DNA of 64,000 nt from Novosphingobium sp. Leaf2 (GTDB lineage: Bacteria > Pseudomonadota > Alphaproteobacteria > Sphingomonadales > Sphingomonadaceae), in NCBI RefSeq assembly GCF_001421325.1, contig NZ_LMJY01000012.1:1-64000 (forward strand), in the 5' to 3' direction. Shown here one piece after another: positions 44,496 through 51,759 of this stretch (position 1 is the stretch's first letter; every line of letters starts with the position of its first letter). The notes beneath the pieces are model-generated. The model saw nothing but the letters and a program-made list of their open reading frames with translations. It did no database searches and was not told the DNA's origin. Position numbers and translations under genes: made by a program.

Positions 44496-44858
44496 GTGGC
44501 TCTCTATGAGCACGTGTTCCTGGCACGCCAGGACCTCAGCCAGGCGCAAGTCGATGCACTTGCCGCCGCCGCCACCGAGATTGTCGAGTCGAACCAGGGC
44601 AAGGTCATCAAGACCGAAGCCTGGGGCCTCAAGAATCTCGCCTACAAGATCAAGCGCAACCGCAAGGCGCACTTCGTTCTGCTGAACATCGAAGCCAACG
44701 GCGCCACCGTCGCCGAGCTCGAGCGTCAGACCTCGATCAACGAGGACGTGATCCGTTACGTGACCATTCGCGTTGACGAGCACGAGGAAGGCCCCTCGGT
44801 CATGATGCGCAAGAGCGACCGCGAGCGTACGCGCCGTCGTGAACGTGAAGGAGCCTGA
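44496..44858 (+). CDS. rpsF: 30S ribosomal protein S6
   Basis: A 120-residue S6. The GTG at 44496 is chosen because [15 protein letters not shown] is the family N-terminus and GAAGGAAA, its ribosome site, covers an upstream in-frame ATG at 44481. [20 protein letters not shown] is a typical block. The C-terminus is Arg-rich. First gene of the rpsF-rpsR-rplI operon. Confidence 0.96.
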   Translation: MALYEHVFLARQDLSQAQVDALAAAATEIVESNQGKVIKTEAWGLKNLAYKIKRNRKAHFVLLNIEANGATVAELERQTSINEDVIRYVTIRVDEHEEGPSVMMRKSDRERTRRREREGA

Positions 44859-44861
44859 TCC

Positions 44862-45086
44862 ATGGCACGTGCATTCTTCCGCCGCCGCAAGTCGTGCCCG
44901 TTCTCGGGCAAGAACGCGCCGACGATCGACTACAAGGACGTACGTCTGCTGCAGGGCTTCATGTCCGAGCGTGGCAAGATCGTTCCGAGCCGCATCACCG
45001 CGGTTTCCGCAAAGAAGCAGCGTGAGCTGAGCCAGGCGATCAAGCGCGCCCGGCACATCGGCCTGCTGCCCTTCATCGTCAAGTAA
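44862..45086 (+). CDS. rpsR: 30S ribosomal protein S18
   Basis: A 74-residue S18, which pairs with S6 on the 30S platform. [30 protein letters not shown] and [11 protein letters not shown] are hallmark segments. It starts three bases after rpsF. Confidence 0.98.
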   Translation: MARAFFRRRKSCPFSGKNAPTIDYKDVRLLQGFMSERGKIVPSRITAVSAKKQRELSQAIKRARHIGLLPFIVK

Positions 45087-45100
45087 GGAGGGCCAGACCC

Positions 45101-45703
45101 ATGCAGATCATCCTCCTGGAACGCATCGAGAAGCTCGGCGCCATCGGCGACGTCGTCTCGGTCAAGGACGGTTACGCCCGTAACTTCCTGCTGCCCAACA
45201 AGAAGGCCCTTCGCGCCAACGAGGCGAACAAGAAGGTCTTCGAAGCCAACCGCGCCAAGATCGAGGCTGAAAACGCCGAACGTCGCACTGCGGCGCAGGC
45301 CAATTCGAGCAACGTCGAAGGCAAGCAGGTCGTCCTGATCCGTGCCTCGTCCAACTCGGGCCAGCTGTACGGCTCGGTTTCGGTCCGCGACATCGTGGAC
45401 GCGCTGAACGCCGAAGGCGCCAACGTGGCCAAGCACATGATCGTGCTGGAACGCCCGATCAAGACGCTCGGCATCTTCGACGTCAAGGTCAGCCTGCACC
45501 CTGAAGTGTCCGTAAACGTCAAGGTGAACGTCGCGCGTTCGCCCGACGAGGCCGAACTGCAGTCGCAGGGCGTGGACGTGATGGCTGCGATGTTCGAGCA
45601 GGACGTTGCCGGCTTCACCGAAGCGTACGATCCGAACGCCGAACCCGGCGAAATCGCGGTCGACGAGCCCGAGGGCGAAGGCGAGGCGCAGGCCCAGGCC
45701 TGA
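45101..45703 (+). CDS. rplI: 50S ribosomal protein L9
   Basis: A 200-residue L9. The N-terminal domain MQIILLERIEKLGAIGDVVS with GYARNFLLPNKKA is diagnostic. The C-terminus carries an acidic extension of about 30 residues (PEGEGEAQAQA at the end) beyond the usual 150-170, as often seen in sphingomonads. Last gene of the operon, followed by a strong terminator. Confidence 0.98.
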   Translation: MQIILLERIEKLGAIGDVVSVKDGYARNFLLPNKKALRANEANKKVFEANRAKIEAENAERRTAAQANSSNVEGKQVVLIRASSNSGQLYGSVSVRDIVDALNAEGANVAKHMIVLERPIKTLGIFDVKVSLHPEVSVNVKVNVARSPDEAELQSQGVDVMAAMFEQDVAGFTEAYDPNAEPGEIAVDEPEGEGEAQAQA

Positions 45704-45734
45704 TCCCGCCCTCAGCTCTCGCAACCGATACGAC

Positions 45735-45770
45735 AAAAAGCCCTCGCTTCTCACGAAGCGGGGGCTTTTT
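45735..45770 (+). terminator. intrinsic terminator of rplI operon
   Basis: Sixteen-base arms (AAAAAGCCCTCGCTTC / GAAGCGGGGGCTTTTT) with one wobble pair and a four-base loop, ending in a T-run, 32 bases after the rplI stop. Confidence 0.92.
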
Positions 45771-45858
45771 GCGTGATACTCTGTGTTCAGCACCACGCCC
45801 ACCAAGCGCGTGGTACGCACGCCATTGCACCGCAACACAAAGTGCGTAATACGTCGTC

Positions 45859-47289
45859 ATGCAGAAGACGAACGATACCCTCGCGGAACTGGTCCGCGTT
45901 TACGATGCCGCTGTTGCCACCCTGAAGGCCGATATTACCGCCTTCGTCGAACACGGCACCCTTCCCCCCGCCGATCGCCGCGAAAAGCGCCTCTGGACGT
46001 ATCCGGAACTGCGCATCACCTATCGCGGCACCGAACGCGCGGCGCGCGCCTCCCGTGCGTTCGGTCGCCTCGAAAGCGCGGGCACCTACACTACCACGAT
46101 CACCCGCCCTCACCTGTTCGCCGATTATCTGGCCGAGCAGCTGGCGCTGATCGAGGCGGAGTACGAGGTCGATTTCGACGTTGCCCCGTCCGCGCAGGAA
46201 ATTCCCTTTCCCTATGTGCTGGAAGGCGTGGCGGTCGGCGCGGTGAGCCCGCAAGACCTGGCGACGCATTTCCCCAGCACCGATCTGGCGATGATCGGTG
46301 ACGAGATCGCGGACGGCATCCACGTCTTCGCGCCTGACGAGGCGCAGCCGCTGGCCCTGTTCGACGGTTTGCGCACCGATTTCAGCCTGGCGCGTCTGGC
46401 GCACTATACCGGCACCAGCCCGGACCATTGCCAGCGCTTCATCCTGTTCACCAACTACCACCGCTATGTGGACGAGTTCGTGGACTGGGCCGGAAAGCAG
46501 GTGGGATCAGACGGCTACGTCGCGCTTTCGGGTGCTGGCGGGCTGTACCTGGATGCGCCGACGGACAACGCCCGCGTCCGCCTGTCAGACACGGCATGGC
46601 GGCGTCACCAGATGCCGGCCTATCACCTGATCCGCCCGGATCGCTCCGGCATCACGCTGGTCAACATCGGCGTCGGGCCTTCCAACGCCAAGACCATCAC
46701 CGATCACCTGGCGGTGCTGCGGCCCGAGGCATGGCTGATGATCGGGCACTGCGGGGGCCTGCGCGAAAGCCAGCGCATCGGCGACTATGTGCTGGCCCAT
46801 GCGTACTTGCGTGACGATCACGTGCTGGACCCGGTGCTGCCGCCTGAAATCCCGCTCCCCGCGATCGCCGAGGTCCAGCAGGCACTGGCGCAGGCCGCCG
46901 AGATGGTGAGCGGTGAAGGCGGCACGAACCTCAAGAAGCGGATGCGAACCGGCACCATCGTCACGACTGATGATCGCAACTGGGAGCTGCGCTACAGCGC
47001 GTCCGCCATGCGCTTCAACCTCAGTCGTGCGATCGGCATCGACATGGAAAGCGCGACGATCAGTGCCCAAGGGTATCGCTTCCGCGTGCCCTACGGCACC
47101 TTGCTATGCGTGTCGGACAAGCCCCTTCACGGCGAACTGAAACTGCCGGGGCAGGCCAACCGCTTTTACGAAGAGGCGATCGCCAGCCATCTCAAAATCG
47201 GCCTGATCTGCTGCGACCTGCTGCGCGAACAAGGCGACCGGCTGCATTCACGCAAGCTGCGCGCCTTCAACGAGCCGCCTTTCCGGTAA
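45859..47289 (+). CDS. amn: AMP nucleosidase
   Basis: A 476-residue enzyme hydrolysing AMP to adenine and ribose 5-phosphate. The N-terminal AMN domain (LWTYPELRITYRGTE) and C-terminal nucleosidase fold (ITLVNIGVGPSNAKTITDHL, LMIGHCGGLRESQRIGDYVL and the catalytic-site block GIDMESATISAQGYRFRVPY) match the family and length. It lies alone, 155 bases after rplI and beyond its terminator. Confidence 0.96.
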   Translation: MQKTNDTLAELVRVYDAAVATLKADITAFVEHGTLPPADRREKRLWTYPELRITYRGTERAARASRAFGRLESAGTYTTTITRPHLFADYLAEQLALIEAEYEVDFDVAPSAQEIPFPYVLEGVAVGAVSPQDLATHFPSTDLAMIGDEIADGIHVFAPDEAQPLALFDGLRTDFSLARLAHYTGTSPDHCQRFILFTNYHRYVDEFVDWAGKQVGSDGYVALSGAGGLYLDAPTDNARVRLSDTAWRRHQMPAYHLIRPDRSGITLVNIGVGPSNAKTITDHLAVLRPEAWLMIGHCGGLRESQRIGDYVLAHAYLRDDHVLDPVLPPEIPLPAIAEVQQALAQAAEMVSGEGGTNLKKRMRTGTIVTTDDRNWELRYSASAMRFNLSRAIGIDMESATISAQGYRFRVPYGTLLCVSDKPLHGELKLPGQANRFYEEAIASHLKIGLICCDLLREQGDRLHSRKLRAFNEPPFR

Positions 47290-47889
47290 GATTGCGACAA
47301 TAGCGGCGAAGCAGGGCGGTGGCCGTTGGCAGCCCCGCCCCGCCAGGCCCTGTCGCACCGTCAGCACAGACAGGGCTTGGCCTGTCCGGCAGCGCAAGAT
47401 CGCCCCGCGCGCCAGCTGTGTTGCGTGCAGCTATGACTTCCGGAACGCAGCGGCATGTCCGTATCGGCAACCTGCGCCTGAACCCGCTGCGACAACAAAC
47501 GATCTGCTCGTCAAACGCGTTATTGTGCGCAGAAGAATTTTTATTGCCGCCTTCAAAAACATACAAAGCCGGCAGCGGTATATTCGATCGCAATTTCGTT
47601 ATTGCGGAGAGCGAAAAGATAAATAATAAATCCGACGATTTAAAAGTTAATACAAAAAATATTTGAATTAAAATAATATGTATTATTTGAAATAATCTGA
47701 AATTAATTTCAACTTTATTTCACATATTTTTCATGTATTGAAATTGATGTTGTGAATCTACAACGGCTGTGGCGTATTTAACGCCGCATAACTATTATAT
47801 AATGACAGTTTCGTGTTGCTGCGGGCAAAGATGCTGCCTGCTTCCGGTGTAGAGGGCCTTGCCCCGCCGGATCCGCGAAAGGAGCACCG
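47290..47889. other. 600-base non-coding region ending in a very AT-rich segment
   Basis: No supportable gene. After amn, arms AGGCCCTGTC (47345-47354) and GACAGGGCTT (47369-47378) form a possible terminator without T-run. From about 47600 to 47760 the DNA becomes extremely AT-rich, unlike anything else in the window, and holds palindromes described separately. A GAAAGGAG site precedes the TonB receptor ATG. Confidence 0.7.
47671..47744 (+). promoter_or_regulatory. palindrome cluster upstream of TonB receptor
   Basis: An 18-base palindrome AAATAATATGTATTATTT (47671-47688) abuts a nested one: TGAAATTAATTTCA (47698-47711, perfect) flanked by TGAAATAA (47688-47695) and TTATTTCA (47715-47722). 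A further TGAAAT lies at 47739-47744. TGAAAT half-sites thus repeat at 10-11 base spacing on one DNA face, as in multi-dimer operators. It probably controls the receptor gene starting at 47890; the regulator is unknown. Confidence 0.5.
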
Positions 47890-50682
47890 ATGACATTTCC
47901 GCTGAAACGCCTGCTGCTGGCCTCTACCCTGCTCATGGGCTTGCCGGCCACGGCCCACGCGCAGGATACCACGCCGCCTGCCGACGATACCGCCAGTGAT
48001 GCGCAAGCCATCGTGGTCACCGGATCGCGCCTGCGCAACGCCAACCTGGAGCAGTCCGCGCCGATCATGGCGGTCAGCGCGCAGGAACTGCAGCTGTCGG
48101 GTCAGGTAAACATCGAAAACGTGCTGAAGGAACTGCCGCAAGTTCTGCCCGGCAGCACGTCGGCCTCGAACAATCCCGGCGACGGTACCTCCACCGCTGA
48201 CTTGCGCGGGCTGGGCGCCGTGCGCACGCTGGTGCTTGTAAACGGCCACCGTTACGTGCCGTATGACACCAACCAGATCGTCGATCTCAACACCATCCCC
48301 ACCGCGCTGATCGAGCGTGTGGACACAGTGACCGGCGGCAAATCGGCCGTATACGGGTCTGACGCTGTCACCGGCGTCATCAACTTCGTCACCAAGCAGG
48401 ATTTCGACGGCGTTCAGGCGAACGCCAATTACCGCCTGACCAATTCGGGCGATGGCGCCACGTATGACGGTGGCTTGCTGGTTGGTAAGAACTTCGCCGA
48501 CGGGCGCGGTAACATCACGCTGTACGGCGAATATACCGACCGCAAGGCGATCAAGCAGTCTGCGCGCAGCTACACCGCCGTCACCCAGACCGACGATGGC
48601 GCGGGCGGCCTGACGGCTGGCGGTTCCGGTACGATACCCGCCGGCTCGGTGACGCTGGCTGGCAGTAAATACAAGTTCGGCACCGACGGAAGCTACACGC
48701 CGTACACCTCGGCAGATGCCTACAACTACGCCTCGGAAAACTACCTGCAGGTGCCGCAAAAGCGCCAGCTGCTGTTCGGGCAGGCGCACTTCGACGTCAG
48801 CGAGCACCTGACGCTCTACGCCGAGGGCCAGTACGTGCGTAACAAGACGATCAACCAGTTGGCTCCCACACCGCTGACGGGTACATATCTGCTGGACGAC
48901 AATTCCTCGTTCCTCTCGCCATCAAGCCAGGCGCTGCTGTCCAGCTACGACACCAATGGCGATGGCTATACCTCGGCCGCCGTCAATCGCCGTCTGACCG
49001 AAGTGGGCGATCGCATGTCTGACATCGACAGCAAGGCTTATCGTGCACTCGTCGGTGCGCGCGGCGTTATTTCAGGTGACTGGAACTACGATATCTACGG
49101 CAGCTATGCCCGCACCCGCCGGGTTGAAACGCAGTATGGCAACGTATCAGCCAGCCGGGTTCAGCAGGCGCTACTGACCACCCGCGACAGTTCGGGCAAT
49201 CTGGTCTGCACCGATGCCAGCAACGGCTGCGTGCCGCTCGACATTTTCGGTGCGGGCAACATCAGCCAGGCCGCCGCAGACTTCATTTCACTGACGGCAG
49301 TGAACCGCTCCACCATCACCGAGAAGGTGGCGAGCGGCGCGATCACCAACAACAATCTGTTCGACTTGGGAGCAGGCCCTGCGGGTCTGGCTTTCGGCGC
49401 GGAATATCGCAGTGAAAAGGGCAGTTTCGATCCAGACGCGGCGCTGGCTTCGGGAGACGTGATCGGCTTCAACGCCTCGCAGCCGACGACTGGCGGCTAC
49501 AACGTGAAGGAACTGTTCGCCGAAGTGGACGTGCCGCTGCTGGCAGACAAGCCGTTCATAGAGAAGCTTTCGTTCAACGGCGCAGCGCGGTATTCGTACT
49601 ATTCGACGGCCGCAAAATCGGTCGGCACGTTCTCGGCCGGGCTGCTTTACGCGCCGATCAAGGACATCAGCCTGCGCGGCCAGTTCTCACGCGCCGTGAG
49701 GGCACCGACCGTCAACGATCTGTACAGCGGCAACCTGCAGAATTTCGAGACCGCCTCGGATCCGTGCGCCACCAGCGCCGCCACCGCGAACACCAGCCTG
49801 TTCAACAGCTGCGTCGCGAACGGGGTACCGGCCGCGAACGTCGGCAATCTCAGCAGCGAAACGCAGATCAACAGCTCGAACGGCGGCAACAAAAACCTGC
49901 GCGAGGAAACCGCGAACACTTACACCTTCGGTGCCGTGTTGCAGCCGCAGGCGATCCCGGGACTGTCGCTCACCGTCGATTATTATCACATCAAGATCGA
50001 CAACTATATCACGGCTGCCGGCACCAACAACATCATCTCGGCATGCTACGGCACTGCCACGAATGGCTGGACGCCGTACGACACAAGCTATTGCTCGTTG
50101 CTCCCGCGTGACAGCAACAGCTACCTGATCAACGGCGCGGTCGACAACCTGTCTAACAGTGGCGGTGTGAAGACCGCAGGGATCGACTTTGACGCACAGT
50201 ACACGGTGGCGCTGGGCTTTGGCGTCAACAAGTCCAGCAAGCTGAACCTGCGCGTTTCAGGCACCCGTTTGCTGAGTTGGCAGTTCAAGCCGATCTCCTC
50301 GATCCCCGATCTGGTGGTGGATTGCGATGGCAAGTTCGGCCTGCTGTGCACCAACGTCTATGCAAAGTGGCGCCTGAACAGCCGCGTGACCTGGGCCACC
50401 GAAGGCACCACGCTGTCGCTGGCGTGGCGTCACTTGTCGTCAGTGAAGGACGACGATCCCTCCACCGATTACTCGGTCGAGAAGATCAAGGCCTATGACT
50501 ATTTCGATGCCACGGCCAGCTTCGATGTCGGCGGTCGCTTCACCTGGAATATCGGTATGAACAACATGTTCAACCGCAAGCCGCCGATCCTTGGCGACAA
50601 CCAGGAACAGGCAAACACGTATCCTTCCACGTACGACGTGTATGGCCGCACGTTCTTCACCGGGATCGTCGTGAACTTCTAA
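47890..50682 (+). CDS. TonB-dependent receptor
   Basis: A 930-residue outer-membrane receptor. A signal peptide ends near PATAHAQD; the plug begins with AQAIVVTGSRLRNANLEQSA and includes ADLRGLGAVRTLVLVNGHRY and GGKSAVYGSDAVTGVINFV. The rest is the 22-strand barrel, ending TFFTGIVVNF with terminal Phe. Large receptors of this sphingomonad type import diverse substrates such as oligosaccharides or xenobiotics; the ligand cannot be read from sequence. The next gene encodes a sulfotransferase-like protein. Confidence 0.95.
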   Translation: MTFPLKRLLLASTLLMGLPATAHAQDTTPPADDTASDAQAIVVTGSRLRNANLEQSAPIMAVSAQELQLSGQVNIENVLKELPQVLPGSTSASNNPGDGTSTADLRGLGAVRTLVLVNGHRYVPYDTNQIVDLNTIPTALIERVDTVTGGKSAVYGSDAVTGVINFVTKQDFDGVQANANYRLTNSGDGATYDGGLLVGKNFADGRGNITLYGEYTDRKAIKQSARSYTAVTQTDDGAGGLTAGGSGTIPAGSVTLAGSKYKFGTDGSYTPYTSADAYNYASENYLQVPQKRQLLFGQAHFDVSEHLTLYAEGQYVRNKTINQLAPTPLTGTYLLDDNSSFLSPSSQALLSSYDTNGDGYTSAAVNRRLTEVGDRMSDIDSKAYRALVGARGVISGDWNYDIYGSYARTRRVETQYGNVSASRVQQALLTTRDSSGNLVCTDASNGCVPLDIFGAGNISQAAADFISLTAVNRSTITEKVASGAITNNNLFDLGAGPAGLAFGAEYRSEKGSFDPDAALASGDVIGFNASQPTTGGYNVKELFAEVDVPLLADKPFIEKLSFNGAARYSYYSTAAKSVGTFSAGLLYAPIKDISLRGQFSRAVRAPTVNDLYSGNLQNFETASDPCATSAATANTSLFNSCVANGVPAANVGNLSSETQINSSNGGNKNLREETANTYTFGAVLQPQAIPGLSLTVDYYHIKIDNYITAAGTNNIISACYGTATNGWTPYDTSYCSLLPRDSNSYLINGAVDNLSNSGGVKTAGIDFDAQYTVALGFGVNKSSKLNLRVSGTRLLSWQFKPISSIPDLVVDCDGKFGLLCTNVYAKWRLNSRVTWATEGTTLSLAWRHLSSVKDDDPSTDYSVEKIKAYDYFDATASFDVGGRFTWNIGMNNMFNRKPPILGDNQEQANTYPSTYDVYGRTFFTGIVVNF

Positions 50683-50700
50683 AACGCACCGCCTTTTGCG

Positions 50701-50731
50701 CCGCCGCCCAAGGGTTTCGCCTGGGCGGCGG
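50701..50731 (+). terminator. terminator of TonB receptor gene
   Basis: Ten-base arms CCGCCGCCCA and TGGGCGGCGG with an 11-base loop, 18 bases after the stop. The tail is only TTCATT, so termination efficiency is uncertain. Confidence 0.6.
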
Positions 50732-50795
50732 TTCATTGCACAGCCTTGAAACATTACGAAATTCGCAAGTCAGGTTACACCCATAGCTTGCGGGC

Positions 50796-51563
50796 ATGCA
50801 CAGTCATACCCGCCAGACCGGCACCGTGGGCGTCAACCGCCTGATCGCCGCGGCCCTTCGCCTGCGCCTCGTCAGCGACGTGCCCGAGCGCCTTGCGCAA
50901 GCCGGGCTGCCCTACCGTCCAAACGGACCGCGCCGCGCCCGCATGGCCGCGATACGGCGCAGCGGCGTGCTGTTTGTCCATGTTCCCAAGAATGCCGGAA
51001 CCTCGGTCTGCCGCGCTCTTTACGGCACGCAGATGAAGCACGAGACGGTGCGTTATTATGCCAACGTCGCGCCTGATCTGCTGGACCTGCCCAGCTTTGC
51101 GATCGTGCGTGATCCGCTTTGCCGGTTCCGTTCGGCCCTGCGGTATGCCCGCAGCGGCGGCACTGCGGAGCGCGCGGTGTCACGGCCGTTTGCCGGCCCT
51201 TACCGAGCCTTCGCCGGCATCGACGACGCGCTCAACCACCTGGCCACCGCCCGCAGCGTTTTCCAGATGGACCACATCTTCAGGCCGCAAGCCTGGTATC
51301 TCACCAGAGACGACGGGCACTGCCCCATTGACCGCCTGGTGCCGTATGAGGCGATCGAGCGACTTGGCAGCATCGTCGGCCTCGATCGGCTAGACGAACT
51401 TCCGCGTCTCAATCGCAGTTCCAGACGGGGCGTGGAAAGCCTGACCGCCAGCCAGGAATCCTTCCTGCGCGATTTCTACGCCGGCGATTTTGCTCTGTGG
51501 GAAGAAGCCGGCCGGCAACTGCGCACCTTGGACATGGAACCGCCGTTGCGCCTGCGCGCTTAG
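50796..51563 (+). CDS. sulfotransferase-family protein
   Basis: A 255-residue protein. FVHVPKNAGTSVCRALYG (residues 60-77) is the 5'-phosphosulfate loop that binds PAPS, and AIVRDPLCRFRSAL (102-115) is the 3'-phosphate motif; together they indicate the carbohydrate sulfotransferase (family 2) group. The acceptor is unknown. An alternative start at 50943 lies ten residues before the loop. It follows the TonB receptor with a 113-base gap that holds a hairpin. Confidence 0.8.
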   Translation: MHSHTRQTGTVGVNRLIAAALRLRLVSDVPERLAQAGLPYRPNGPRRARMAAIRRSGVLFVHVPKNAGTSVCRALYGTQMKHETVRYYANVAPDLLDLPSFAIVRDPLCRFRSALRYARSGGTAERAVSRPFAGPYRAFAGIDDALNHLATARSVFQMDHIFRPQAWYLTRDDGHCPIDRLVPYEAIERLGSIVGLDRLDELPRLNRSSRRGVESLTASQESFLRDFYAGDFALWEEAGRQLRTLDMEPPLRLRA

Positions 51564-51579
51564 GCGGCCCTCGCGTTGT

Positions 51580-51759
51580 TCAGCGGGCCTTGGAAATCGT
51601 CATGCCATGCTGGCGCGCCGCATCCTTGGTCGATTCCTCGGTGCGGTTGAGAGCCTTGGCGATTTCCTTCAACCCCTTGCCTTTGCCGGCAAGGACCTGG
51701 AGCTTTTGCAGTTCTTCCGGCTTCCAGGGCTGCTTGTGCTTGGCGAGCTTGTCGCTCAT
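51580..51759 (-). CDS. 59-residue SANT/HTH-like small protein
   Basis: A small basic protein whose ATG overlaps the topA stop (ATGA), so it is translationally coupled to topoisomerase I. The middle, KPEELQKLQVLAGKGKG then LKEIAKALNRTEESTKDAAR, has the spacing of a Myb/SANT or short helix-turn-helix domain. DNA binding is inferred. No symbol exists. Confidence 0.75.
   Translation of the reverse strand: MSDKLAKHKQPWKPEELQKLQVLAGKGKGLKEIAKALNRTEESTKDAARQHGMTISKAR

Noticed and set aside
47319..47666. 115-codon frame after amn
   Set aside because: It crosses from GC-rich to AT-rich DNA with a change in composition and no family motif; treated as chance.
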